A DNA stretch of 64,000 bases from Alkalihalobacterium chitinilyticum (lineage in GTDB: Bacteria > Bacillota > Bacilli > Bacillales > Bacillaceae_F): positions 1 through 64,000 of the forward strand of contig NZ_JAOTPO010000006.1 in the NCBI RefSeq assembly GCF_029028005.1. The letters run 5' to 3'. The notes under the pieces were generated by a model that ran no database searches, was not told where the DNA came from, and was given only the letters and a program-made list of their open reading frames with translations. The position numbers were made by a program, and so were the translations under genes. Positions 47,711 to 56,127 of the stretch are shown here, in pieces; position 1 is the stretch's first letter; every line of letters starts with the position of its first letter.

Positions 47711-48004
47711 ATGGCTAGAAAATATGATCATGAATTTAAGGAGTACATTGCAAAGTTAGTTGTAGATGAGGGGAACAAAGCAACAGATGTCGCTAGAGAG
47801 ATGGATATATCCCCCAAAACAATATCACGCTGGGTTAGAGATTACCGTAATAAAATAAAGTTAAATCAAGAGGAGATCAGCTATATCACACCAAGCGAAT
47901 ATAGAAAACGGGAGAAGGAGTTATTAGATCAAATCAATAACTTAAAGGAGGAAAATGAAATCATAAAAAAGGCGGCGCACATCTTCATGCAAAGCCAGAA
48001 GTAA
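47711..48004 (+). CDS. IS3-family transposase OrfA
   Basis: A 97-aa transposase_8 protein: helix-turn-helix (YDHEFKEYIAKLVVDEGN, DISPKTISRWVRDY) then a leucine-zipper helix (YRKREKELLDQINNLKEENEIIKKAAHIF in parts). The ATG at 47711 has ATGGAG upstream; an earlier in-frame ATG is at 47696. The slip site A-AAA-AAG at 47965-47971 would give an OrfAB fusion by -1 frameshift, since the orfB frame is open from there to its stop. Confidence 0.88.
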   Translation: MARKYDHEFKEYIAKLVVDEGNKATDVAREMDISPKTISRWVRDYRNKIKLNQEEISYITPSEYRKREKELLDQINNLKEENEIIKKAAHIFMQSQK

Positions 48005-48045
48005 TTTTTCAATTTATCTTTAGGCATCGAAAGGAATTTCGAATA

Positions 48046-48873
48046 GTGAAGATGTGCACCGTTTTAAAAGTATCTAAAAGTGGTTATTATAAGTGGCTTA
48101 ATAAGAAAGAGTGTGATTTACAGAAAAAGAAGAAGAAGTTAATGGCTAAGGTCCGAAGACTTTTCTTTCAATATAGGGAGGTGTACGGAAGCCCAAGGAT
48201 AACAAAAGAGCTACATAAGGAAGGGATTACGATTTCAGAAAAAACCGTTGGTAGGTATATGCGTGAAATGGGTCTTCGAGCCATTCCAGAACATCGATTT
48301 GTAGTAACGACAGACTCTAATCATAATAACCCTATTTATCCAAATCTATTAAAACGTAAGTTTAATCCCGAAAAAGCAGATCGTGTCTGGGTAACAGATA
48401 TTACTTATATCTGGACCCTAGAGGGGTGGTTATATTTAGCTACTGTTATGAATTTATTTTTACGAAAAATTGTCGGATGGGCTACAGATAAAAAGATGAC
48501 AAAAGAATTGCCATTAAAAGCATTAAATCGAGCGATTACCTCAAGAAAACCTTCAGAAAAGCTAATACACCATTCTGACCGCGGGAGTCAATATACATCA
48601 AACGATTATATTGCACGTTTAAAGGAATGCAACATTCAAATAAGCATGAGTGGTAAAGGGAACTGTTATGATAACGCATGCATGGAGTCTTTTTTTGCCT
48701 CCTTAAAAAAAGAGTTAGTGTATCGTCATAAGTTTGCTAGTCGTGAGGAAGCTACTAAGGAGATCTGGGAATACATCATGAGCTTTTACAATGCAAGAAG
48801 AAGTCATTCAAGTATTGGCTATGTATCACCAAATGAATATGAAAGAAGTTATAAAGAAGTTATAAAGAAGTAG
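48046..48873 (+). CDS. IS3-family transposase OrfB (DDE integrase)
   Basis: A 275-aa catalytic protein with HTH_21 (RLFFQYREVYGSPRI, SEKTVGRYMREMGL) and an rve integrase core. The DDE triad is visible: D in VWVTDITYI, D in HHSDRGSQYTS, and E in NACMESFFASLKKEL. The frame is open upstream to the slip site at 47965, so the functional product is likely the OrfAB fusion; GTG 48046 is only the first start codon in the ORF. The gene appears intact. Confidence 0.92.
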   Translation: MKMCTVLKVSKSGYYKWLNKKECDLQKKKKKLMAKVRRLFFQYREVYGSPRITKELHKEGITISEKTVGRYMREMGLRAIPEHRFVVTTDSNHNNPIYPNLLKRKFNPEKADRVWVTDITYIWTLEGWLYLATVMNLFLRKIVGWATDKKMTKELPLKALNRAITSRKPSEKLIHHSDRGSQYTSNDYIARLKECNIQISMSGKGNCYDNACMESFFASLKKELVYRHKFASREEATKEIWEYIMSFYNARRSHSSIGYVSPNEYERSYKEVIKK

Positions 48874-48925
48874 AAACAGGAGAAAGAGCGGTATAAAGAT
48901 TTATGATCACTCAAAGTAACTTTAC

Positions 48926-49019
48926 GTGGAGTGGCGGGTATGTTAGCCTTTTGGGCTAGCCACTGGATAATTAAACCAAGTGGCTTCGTGGCTAGGAAGA
49001 CATACCCGCGGAGGCTCCA
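48926..49019 (+). other. Large branched palindrome at the 3' end of the IS
   Basis: GTGGAG (48926) faces CTCCA (49015-49019), and CGGGTATGT (48935-48943) is perfectly complementary to ACATACCCG (49000-49008). Inside are TAGCC/GGCTA (48944-48958) and GCCACT/AGTGGC (48959-48984) stems. It would form a multi-branched cruciform or RNA, GC-richer than its surroundings. It is not a usual part of IS3 elements. Confidence 0.6.
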
Positions 49020-49179
49020 TGTCAAGTTGCGAGACAACGAGCAATTCCCTTCTTTGGGTCTTTAAGAAATTTATCAGAATACTTAATAATAATAATACTC
49101 TCTAAAAAAATACATTTAGGCTGTAAAAATAAAGGAATAGATTAAATATATCTCTCTTAAATTTGTCCACTTTCTTGAC

Positions 49180-49880
49180 AGAAGACCAGTAGAGGAAAAA
49201 ATAGGAGGAAGCGTGAACGAAAAGCGCTGAAATGTGAGCAGTAGAGGAAAAAACTAGGAGAAAGCGAGAACGAAAAGCAGTGAATGGTGTGCGGTGGAGG
49301 AAAAAACTATGAGAAAGCGCTGGATCGTGAGTAGTAGAGGGAATAATTAGGAGAAAGCGTGAACGAAAAGAGCTTAAACGTGTGCGGTGGAGGGAATAAT
49401 TAGGAGAAAGCGTGAACGAAAAGCGCGGAATCATGAGCGGTGGAGGGAATAATTAGGGAAAAGCGTGAACGAAAAGCGCGGAATCGTGAGCGGTGGAGGG
49501 AAAAACTAGGAGAAAGCGTGAACGAAAAGCGCGGAATTGTGAGCAGTAGAGGAAAAAATAGGAGGAAGCGTGAACGAAAAGCGCTGAAATGTGAGCGGTA
49601 GAGGAAAAAACTAGGAGAAAGCGAGAACGAAAAGCAGTGAATCGTGAGCGGTAGAGGAAGAAATTAGGAGAGAGCGTGAACGAAAAGCAGTAATTAGTGA
49701 GCGGTATAGAAAAAATTAGGAAAAATCATGAACTAAAGCAGTGATTAGAGCATAATAAAGGAAAAAATAGAGGGAACTATGAGCTAAAGCAGTGATTAGA
49801 GCACAATAAAGGAAAAAATTAGGTGAATACATGAACTAAAGCAGTGATTAAATCATAATAAAGGAAAAAGCTAGGAGAAA
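49180..49880 (+). repeat. Tandem repeat array of about 13 units, period 51-53 bp
   Basis: The core GAACGAAAAG begins at 49215, 49268, 49361, 49414, 49467, 49520, 49572, 49625 and 49678, then as GAACTAAAG at 49730, GAGCTAAAG at 49781 and GAACTAAAG at 49833. Spacing is 51-53 bp, with one 40-bp unit. A unit reads GTGAGCGGTAGAGGAAAAA, CTAGGAGAAAGCGTG and the core. There are no unique spacers, so it is not a CRISPR array. Unit sequence decays toward the right. Confidence 0.9.
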
Positions 49881-49910
49881 TAAATAGTGCATTATAGAGA
49901 GTGATTAGTG

Positions 49911-50010
49911 CAACCTCCGTCCCTACAGCTGGCTCCCCGCAAACCGCCCCCCATCCGAAGCCCCGCGACAGCCCATCACAAGATCCACGCCCCCCCACAT
50001 CACCCAAAAC
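49911..50010 (+). other. C-rich intergenic segment
   Basis: About 100 bp with very high C and almost no T-run or G symmetry (for example GCCCCCCATCC, CGCCCCCCC), in an otherwise AT-rich region. No gene or hairpin was recognised. A frame on the minus strand is open but has no ribosome site or known homology. Confidence 0.5.
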
Positions 50011-50148
50011 CTAACAAAAGTGTACTACATGATAACTGAATATTCTTACACTTTTTACAATATCGGGTTTGGCTCCATTCGCTTATGATAATAACAAATC
50101 ACAAAAAGTAAGGAAAAAAGGAGAAAGGGGCGAAAGGAGTGGGAGAAG

Positions 50149-51357
50149 ATGCTCCATTTTACACATGGGGAATTTCATGAGCGTTTGCGTCGAACAAAAG
50201 AGAAAATGGTTCAAGAAGGAATTGAAGTGCTTGTTGTGACCGACCCGGCCAATATGAATTATTTATCAGGATACAATGGATGGTCATTTTATGTTCATCA
50301 AGCACTGATCGTGATTATCGATGAACCGCAGCCACTATGGATTGGTAGAGAAATGGATGCGAATGCTGCGAAAGTAACAAGCTGGCTCTTTCATGAGCAT
50401 ATTATTCCGTACCCAGATTATTACGTGAATTCGAATACGACACACCCGTATGATTTCATCGGAAACATTTTAAAAGAAATTGGCCAAAGCAAGAGAGTGA
50501 TCGGTCTAGAAATGGATAACTACTATTTTTCAGCGAAGTGCTTTCAACGTTTACAAAAAGCTCTTCCTCAAGCTGTTTTCAAAGACAGTACGAATCTCGT
50601 TAATTGGGTGCGTATCATAAAATCGGATACGGAAATTGAATATATGAAACGTGCAGGTCAAATCGCCGTTCGTGCGATGAAAGTCGGCATTGAAGCCATT
50701 GATGTTGGTGTACGGGAATGCGATGTGGCGGCGAAAATTTTTGAAGCTCAAATTAAAGGAACACCTGAGTTCGGCGGCGATTATCCCGCGATCGTTCCAC
50801 TCATGCCGGCAGGTGAACACACATCTACCCCCCATATTACGTGGAGCGATGAAACGTATAAACCGAATACGACCGTTTTAATCGAATTAGCTGGATGTTA
50901 CCAAAGGTATCACGCTCCTCTCGCCCGAACCGTAACGATTGGTGAGCCAGAAGAAAAGGTGAAGGATTTATCTGAAGTTGTTATTGAGGGCATGGAGAGT
51001 GCATTAGACGTAATAAAACCAGGAATTACGTGTGAAGAAGTGGAGCGCGCCTGGAGAAAATCGATCCAGAAAAGAGGCTACCAAAAAGAGTCAAGGATCG
51101 GCTACTCAGTCGGCCTAAACTATCCGCCAGACTGGGGTGAGCATACGGCAAGCTTACGTCCTGGTGATCAGACGGTCTTAAAGCCGAATATGACCTTTCA
51201 TATGATCTTAGGCATCTGGATGGATGACTATGGCGTTGAACTAAGTGAGTCCTTCCGTGTCACAGAAACAGGATATGAATTATTAGCAAGTGCACCGAGA
51301 AAGTTGTTTGTCAAACACGCAGGAAAGAAATTATGGCCAGGGGGAATGGGAGCGTAA
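50149..51357 (+). CDS. doeA: Ectoine-hydrolase-like M24 family protein (DoeA/EutD type)
   Basis: A 402-aa creatinase/prolidase-fold (M24) protein. Segments VTDPANMNYLSGYNGWSFYV, GLEMDNYYFSA, FGGDYPAIVPLMP and GLNYPPDWGEHT resemble DoeA, which opens the ectoine ring to N-acetyl-diaminobutyrate. Most M24 metal ligands are replaced (IELAGCYQRYHAPLART, FHMILGIW), as in metal-free creatinase. Residues 1-155 are the N-terminal domain. It starts at ATG behind AAAGGAGTGGG and heads a four-gene operon. Family is clear; ectoine as substrate is inference because doeB and doeD are absent. Confidence 0.75.
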   Translation: MLHFTHGEFHERLRRTKEKMVQEGIEVLVVTDPANMNYLSGYNGWSFYVHQALIVIIDEPQPLWIGREMDANAAKVTSWLFHEHIIPYPDYYVNSNTTHPYDFIGNILKEIGQSKRVIGLEMDNYYFSAKCFQRLQKALPQAVFKDSTNLVNWVRIIKSDTEIEYMKRAGQIAVRAMKVGIEAIDVGVRECDVAAKIFEAQIKGTPEFGGDYPAIVPLMPAGEHTSTPHITWSDETYKPNTTVLIELAGCYQRYHAPLARTVTIGEPEEKVKDLSEVVIEGMESALDVIKPGITCEEVERAWRKSIQKRGYQKESRIGYSVGLNYPPDWGEHTASLRPGDQTVLKPNMTFHMILGIWMDDYGVELSESFRVTETGYELLASAPRKLFVKHAGKKLWPGGMGA

Positions 51358-51379
51358 TTAATTCAAGGAGGTAGATCGT

Positions 51380-52585
51380 ATGGAAAACAAAATGAAAAAA
51401 GCAAATATGGGGACAAAAGCCGTCTGGGCAGGGGAGAAGGACTACCTTGTGCATGGAGCAACTCAAGTACCTGTCATACCGAGTGTTGCTTACAACTATG
51501 ATGATATGGAAGAGTGGTATGAAGTCGCAGTTGGACGTAAAAAGGGACATATTTATGGCCGAAACACGAATCCAACCGTTCAAGCGTTTGAAGATAAATT
51601 AAAAGAACTTGAAGAAGCGGCAGCAGCGACGAGTTTCTCAACGGGGATGGCAGCAATAAGTAATACGCTTTATACCTTTTTGCGACCAGGCGATCGTGTC
51701 GTAACAATTAAAGATACGTACGGCGGAACGAATAAAATTTTTACGGAATTCCTGCCTCAAATGGATGTAGAAATTACATTCTGTGAAACAGGTAATCATG
51801 AAGACGTAGAAAAAGAAGTCGCCAAAGGCTGCAAGATTTTATATCTCGAAACCCCAACCAATCCAACGGTAAAAATTACCGATATTAAGCGCATGGCCGC
51901 AGCCGGTCAAAAAGCTGGAGCGATCGTCATCGTTGACAATACATTTGCGACACCGTTAAACCAGCAGCCGTTAAAGCTTGGAGCGGATATCGTCCTTCAT
52001 AGTGCAACCAAATTTCTCGGCGGCCACGCAGACGCCTTAGGCGGAGTGGCGTGCAGTAATAACGAAGAGTATATCGAAAAAATATATCATTACCGAGAAA
52101 TCAACGGGGCAACGATGGATCCGTGGGCGGCATACCTCATCTTACGTGGAATGAAAACGCTCGAGCTTCGCGTTCGACGTCAAGAAGAAAATGCATTAAA
52201 GCTAGCAAACTATTTAAAATCAGAAGAGATGGTCGAATCTGTATTTTACCCAGGACTTGAGGAGCATCCAAACCATGATATTGCGAAAAAACAAATGGTT
52301 GGCTTCGGGGGCATGATGAGCTTCTCTGTCAAAGGCGGCATCGATACCGTAAAAGAACTTTTACCAAACTTAACATTTGCTCATCGTGCAGCGAATCTAG
52401 GAGCTGTTGAGACGACAGTAGGCCCTGCAAGAACGACTAGTCATGTGGAGTGTACCCCAGAAGAACGTAAAGCGATGGGAATTCCTGAAGGACTCATTCG
52501 TGTCTCATGCGGGATTGAAAATGCGGAAGATATCATCAACGATTTTAAAGAAGCCTTTACGCATGTGAAAGAGGCAGTTCGCTAG
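51380..52585 (+). CDS. Cystathionine gamma-synthase/lyase family PLP enzyme
   Basis: A 401-aa Cys/Met metabolism PLP enzyme with the PLP lysine K211 in HSATKFLGGH, YGRNTNPTVQAFE near the N-terminus and PTNPTVKITDI in the middle. The YGGT segment lacks the cysteine typical of methionine gamma-lyase. The family does gamma-elimination or gamma-replacement on homoserine esters, cystathionine or methionine. Being in a PucR/M24/ALDH operon suggests a catabolic substrate rather than methionine synthesis. Perfect AAGGAGGT ribosome site, 22 nt after doeA. Confidence 0.85.
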   Translation: MENKMKKANMGTKAVWAGEKDYLVHGATQVPVIPSVAYNYDDMEEWYEVAVGRKKGHIYGRNTNPTVQAFEDKLKELEEAAAATSFSTGMAAISNTLYTFLRPGDRVVTIKDTYGGTNKIFTEFLPQMDVEITFCETGNHEDVEKEVAKGCKILYLETPTNPTVKITDIKRMAAAGQKAGAIVIVDNTFATPLNQQPLKLGADIVLHSATKFLGGHADALGGVACSNNEEYIEKIYHYREINGATMDPWAAYLILRGMKTLELRVRRQEENALKLANYLKSEEMVESVFYPGLEEHPNHDIAKKQMVGFGGMMSFSVKGGIDTVKELLPNLTFAHRAANLGAVETTVGPARTTSHVECTPEERKAMGIPEGLIRVSCGIENAEDIINDFKEAFTHVKEAVR

Positions 52586-52609
52586 CCATTTCTGAAGGAG
52601 GCTTAGACT

Positions 52610-53647
52610 ATGCAGAAACTAGCTTTATTAGGATTTGGCACAGTTGGTCAAGGATTGGCGGAAATTTTAGCAGAAAAAAAAGCTGCCTTGAAAGCAGAAA
52701 CCGGTTGGGAAGGAAAAATTGTTGCTATTTCAGATGTCATGAAAGGCTCTATTTATGATCCAGACGGCCTTGATATAGAAAAAGCATTACACATTGTGAA
52801 ACGAACAGGGACTCTTGATGACTACCCCGATAGCGAGCGGTTAGTTCGCGATTTAGACAGCTTTGACACGATTGAGCAAACGAACGCAGATACGATTGTC
52901 GAAGTGACGTTCACTGATGTTAAAACCGGCCAACCGGCAATCGACCATTGCAAAGCGGCGTTTAGAGCAGGAAAGCATGTCGTCATGAGTAATAAAGGTC
53001 CTGTCGCTCTAGCTTATAAGGAGCTGTCACAATTAGCGCAACAACACGGTGTGCGCTGGGGCTTTGAAGGAACGGTCATGAGCGGTACGCCCGCCCTTAG
53101 AATGCCGCTCACAGCATTAGCAGGCAACGACATCAAAGAGATTACAGGCATTCTAAATGGAACGACGAACTACATGTTACTCAGAATGGAAGAAGGGCTT
53201 TCCTATGAGGAAGCCCTCGAAGAAACACAACAACTGGGTTATGCCGAAGCCGACCCAACGAGTGATGTAGAAGGCTATGATGCGCGGTATAAGATCGTTA
53301 TTCTCGCTAATACCGTCATGAATTCTTTGCTAAAAGTCGATGATGTCCAGTGTGAGGGCATCACCCATCTGACCCCTTATGATATTAAAAAAGCGAAATC
53401 GAAAGGAAAGCGGTGGAAATTAATTGCTCGTGTCAGCAACGAAAACGGCCAGATCAAAGCATCGGTAAAACCGGAAATGCTCGATGAAACCCATCCACTC
53501 GCTTCCATACAGGGGGTCCTAAATGCAGTAACTTTTGAGTGTGATTTAGCTGGAACGATCACCCTTTCAGGCCCTGGGGCAGGACGAACGGAAACAGGAT
53601 ACTCCTTGTTAATCGATTTATTGAATATCTATAGGAACCATTTATAG
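52610..53647 (+). CDS. Homoserine dehydrogenase (short, without ACT domain)
   Basis: A 345-aa NAD(P)-dependent homoserine dehydrogenase: Rossmann motif GFGTVG at 8-13, catalytic region GILNGTTNYMLLRME and GYAEADPTSDVEGYDARYK. It lacks the C-terminal ACT regulatory domain of biosynthetic enzymes, so it is not feedback-inhibited. In this operon it may oxidise homoserine, or a related alcohol, to the semialdehyde handled by the next enzyme. Start ATG with GAAGGAGG, 24 nt after the previous gene. Confidence 0.85.
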   Translation: MQKLALLGFGTVGQGLAEILAEKKAALKAETGWEGKIVAISDVMKGSIYDPDGLDIEKALHIVKRTGTLDDYPDSERLVRDLDSFDTIEQTNADTIVEVTFTDVKTGQPAIDHCKAAFRAGKHVVMSNKGPVALAYKELSQLAQQHGVRWGFEGTVMSGTPALRMPLTALAGNDIKEITGILNGTTNYMLLRMEEGLSYEEALEETQQLGYAEADPTSDVEGYDARYKIVILANTVMNSLLKVDDVQCEGITHLTPYDIKKAKSKGKRWKLIARVSNENGQIKASVKPEMLDETHPLASIQGVLNAVTFECDLAGTITLSGPGAGRTETGYSLLIDLLNIYRNHL

Positions 53648-53756
53648 ATGTTCACAGCTCAAAATGGATGTTTTGAGTTAACTTGAACGACAAAGCTTGA
53701 TAGACAGATGGAAAAGAGATGTGAGGTTTTATAAAAAATGAAAGGTGGGAAAGCCA

Positions 53757-55190
53757 ATGAAAGTTCGAGTGGCACAAAGGAAAATGTTTCTCGCCGGAAA
53801 GTGGGTGACCCGAGACCAGACGATTACAGTAACCAATCCAGAAAATAATGAAGCAATTGCTACAGTGCCGGCAGCGACAAAGGAAGATATGCTTGAAGCG
53901 GTTCAAGCAGCTAAAAAAGGAGCTGTCGTCTCAGCAAAGTTGCCTGTTTTTAAGCGAATCGAAATTATCCAGCGAGCGGCGGATTTCATAGAAGAACAAC
54001 AAGAAGATTTTGCGGTCACGATTGCCTTAGAAGGCAGCAAAACGATCCGCGAAGCGAGAAAAGAAGTAGCACGATGCATTCAAACATTGCGCATCAGTGC
54101 AGAAGAAGGTCGGCGACTAGAAGGAAAAACGATCCCTTTTGATCAAAGCAACGGAAATGAAAATCGGTTAGGATATTACTCTTTGTTCCCGATTGGAATT
54201 ATCGGCGCGATCACACCGTTCAATGATCCACTGAATTTAGTCGCTCATAAAATTGGTCCAGCGGTGGCCTCAGGTAATGCGATTATTGTAAAACCAGCAA
54301 CGGTGACACCGCTTAGTGCATTAAAGCTGGCGGAAGCATTTTCACAGGCGGGGCTCCCAGATGGAATTTTATCCGTCATTACGGGTAGAGGTGCTGAAGT
54401 TGGAGATACTCTCGTTACTCATCCTGATGTTAGAATGATTTCTTTTACAGGCGGTTTAGAAACCGGAACAGAAATAGCGAAAAAAGCGGGCTTGAAAAAA
54501 CTAAGCATGGAACTCGGATCGAACTCTCCCGTCATCGTGTTGAATGACGCCAATCTCAATCAGGCAGTTGACTCTACGGTTTCTGGAGCATTCTGGGCAG
54601 CTGGTCAAAACTGCTTAGGCGTTCAACGCATTTATGTAGAAAAAGACGTGTATGAAGAATTCACAGCGCAATTTATTGAACAAACAAAAGCATATCGAAA
54701 AGGCAGTAAGCTGTTTGATAGTACCGACATGGGACCACTTATTAATGAACGAGAGGCGGTCCGTGTTGAGAGTCTTATAAAGGAAGCGGTCAAACAAGGT
54801 GCTACTTTAGCATGCGGCGGTAACCGAGAAGGAGCTTATCTCGAGCCGACCGTTTTAACAAACGTTCCGCCAAATGCAACGATCGCTAAAGAAGAAATCT
54901 TCGGACCCGTCGTCTTGCTCTTCGCAGTTGATAGCTTACAAGAAGCGATTGAACGATCAAATGATGTAAACTATGGCTTACAGGCAGGGATTTTTACCAA
55001 TCACATTCAGGCCGCTTTTGAAGCGATCCAAAGTCTCGATGTCGGCGGTGTCATGGTGAACGACAGCAGTGACTTCCGTATTGACAGCATGCCATTCGGC
55101 GGCGTCAAAGGATCAGGATTAGGAAGAGAAGGTGTGAAATACGCAATTCAAGAAATGACCGAACCAAAAGTCGTATGCTTCAATCTTTAA
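53757..55190 (+). CDS. NAD(P)-dependent aldehyde dehydrogenase
   Basis: A 477-aa ALDH-superfamily enzyme with catalytic C286 in AAGQNCLGVQR, general base E252 in LSMELGSNSP, cofactor motif FTGGLETG and NDSSDFRIDSMPFGG near the end. Closest in type to succinate-semialdehyde, lactaldehyde or phosphonoacetaldehyde dehydrogenases. The ATG at 53757 follows AAAGGTGG. It lies 109 nt after the dehydrogenase, with a CTCAAAA/TTTTGAG hairpin in between, and a terminator follows. Aspartate semialdehyde is a plausible substrate. Confidence 0.87.
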   Translation: MKVRVAQRKMFLAGKWVTRDQTITVTNPENNEAIATVPAATKEDMLEAVQAAKKGAVVSAKLPVFKRIEIIQRAADFIEEQQEDFAVTIALEGSKTIREARKEVARCIQTLRISAEEGRRLEGKTIPFDQSNGNENRLGYYSLFPIGIIGAITPFNDPLNLVAHKIGPAVASGNAIIVKPATVTPLSALKLAEAFSQAGLPDGILSVITGRGAEVGDTLVTHPDVRMISFTGGLETGTEIAKKAGLKKLSMELGSNSPVIVLNDANLNQAVDSTVSGAFWAAGQNCLGVQRIYVEKDVYEEFTAQFIEQTKAYRKGSKLFDSTDMGPLINEREAVRVESLIKEAVKQGATLACGGNREGAYLEPTVLTNVPPNATIAKEEIFGPVVLLFAVDSLQEAIERSNDVNYGLQAGIFTNHIQAAFEAIQSLDVGGVMVNDSSDFRIDSMPFGGVKGSGLGREGVKYAIQEMTEPKVVCFNL

Positions 55191-55213
55191 AGCTTTTAAA
55201 CCAAAATATTTTA

Positions 55214-55252
55214 GAGTGGTAGGGCCGTAATAAGGTGTCCTATCACTTTTTT
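55214..55252 (+). terminator. Terminator of the catabolic operon
   Basis: AGTGGTAGG pairs with CCTATCACT around a loop of about 14 nt, followed by TTTTTT. Confidence 0.8.
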
Positions 55253-55406
55253 ATTCCACTAAATGTCATAAAGAAGATATCAAACTTTCGCATTAGTACT
55301 AAAGTTTAATTTAATTTTAGTACAATGTTATTTTCTGTTCTTAATACAAGCATAATTTAAATAAGTTAGATATAAAGAGAAATTTGAAGAAAAGTTAAGT
55401 TTTTTT

Positions 55407-55484
55407 GTTCTTTATTGCATAAAAAGGGTGTGTTGATATGTTTACTATAACGAACATAAGTAATAATATATTCTTTATAAAGAA
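55407..55484 (+). promoter_or_regulatory. SinR-type boxes upstream of the PilZ-like gene
   Basis: GTTCTTT (55407-55413) and the palindrome TTCTTTATAAAGAA (55471-55484) match the known SinR consensus GTTCTYT. The palindrome directly follows a possible promoter TTTACT-17-TAATAT (55441-55469). The 55253-55406 part of the gap shows no feature. Confidence 0.55.
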
Positions 55485-55500
55485 CAGTGGTGTTTTTAAA

Positions 55501-55809
55501 ATGGGAAAGGAGGCTATGACGATTCAAACGATTGAAATTGAAAGTCCGATACTGGCCGAGTTAATAATTCATATTGTAAATGGTAAAGTAGTCGACTCAA
55601 AGCCAACGAATGTAAATGTAGTTGAATTTACAACAACATCACTTAAATTTCTGAGTTCTTTAAGATTTCCAGTGTCAGAGAATGTTGTTTATAGATTAAG
55701 GTTAAAGATGTTCGGTACCCAAATGGAAGTGTATGGAATGATTTTAACTTCAGTACAACAAGACCAAAGTGACCATTTTTATTATGAAATGAATTTTAAA
55801 GTGTATTAG
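55501..55809 (+). CDS. Small PilZ-like beta-barrel protein
   Basis: A 102-aa protein from ATG 55501. The region LKFLSSLRFPVSENVVYRLRLKMFG followed by VYGMILTS and YYEMNFKVY resembles the strands of a PilZ barrel (the c-di-GMP-binding fold), but the RxxxR and D/NxSxxG binding motifs are missing, so it may be a degenerate member. The start is uncertain: a stronger AAAGGAGG lies only two bases before ATG 55516, and the frame opens at 55438. Its promoter region carries SinR boxes, linking it to the biofilm programme. Confidence 0.5.
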   Translation: MGKEAMTIQTIEIESPILAELIIHIVNGKVVDSKPTNVNVVEFTTTSLKFLSSLRFPVSENVVYRLRLKMFGTQMEVYGMILTSVQQDQSDHFYYEMNFKVY

Positions 55810-55849
55810 TAACTTTTAAGGATGACAAAAAAAAGGGTGGGGTACATAT

Positions 55850-56092
55850 ATGAATGGGGGGAATATTAGACAGCTGCGACAAAAGAAAGGTATGTCTTTA
55901 GACCGTCTGTCCGAGTTATCAGGTGTCTCAAAGTCTTATCTAAGTTATATCGAACGTGGCTTACAAACGAACCCAAGTATTTCTGTATTGGAGAAAATGT
56001 CTCAAGCTCTTGGAGTAGAGCTGTTATATTTAATAGAAGTAATAAATACGGACTCTGAAGGAGAAGGCGAAAAACACCCCACCTCAATGTAA
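55850..56092 (+). CDS. SinR/XRE-like HTH protein lacking the SinI-binding domain
   Basis: An 80-aa protein consisting of one XRE helix-turn-helix (IRQLRQKKGMSLDRLSEL, SGVSKSYLSYIERGL, TNPSISVLEKMSQALGV), very close in type to the DNA-binding domain of SinR/SlrR. The C-terminal multimerisation and SinI-binding domain is missing and replaced by a short acidic tail. It could compete with SinR for operators. It converges on sinR with a shared terminator. Confidence 0.75.
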   Translation: MNGGNIRQLRQKKGMSLDRLSELSGVSKSYLSYIERGLQTNPSISVLEKMSQALGVELLYLIEVINTDSEGEGEKHPTSM

Positions 56093-56105
56093 TGAGATGG
56101 GTGTT
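56073..56105. terminator. Bidirectional terminator between xre and sinR
   Basis: AACACCCCACCTCA pairs with TGAGATGGGTGTT around a six-base loop; T-rich sequence follows on the plus strand. It overlaps the end of the upstream xre gene. Confidence 0.75.
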
Positions 56106-56127
56106 CTTCCTTTCTATAATTTGTTAC

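Larger units (their letters stand above)
47651..49173 (+). mobile_element. IS3-family (IS150-like) insertion sequence, complete
   Basis: About 1.52 kb with perfect 10-bp terminal inverted repeats AAAGTGGACA (47651-47660) and TGTCCACTTT (49164-49173). It encodes orfA and an intact orfB with a slip site between them. No clear target duplication is seen. Unusually, about 290 bp of non-coding, strongly folded DNA lies between orfB and the right end. Confidence 0.9.

Noticed and set aside
49102-49434. 110-aa frame on the minus strand across the tandem repeats
   Set aside because: It is a by-product of the repeat; there is no ribosome site and the product is low-complexity.
49180-49880. CRISPR array
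   Set aside because: The units are contiguous imperfect tandem copies with no unique spacers, no short conserved palindromic repeat and no cas genes.
49819-50007. 62-aa frame opposite the C-rich segment
   Set aside because: Composition artefact with Gly/Cys-rich product, no ribosome site and no family.
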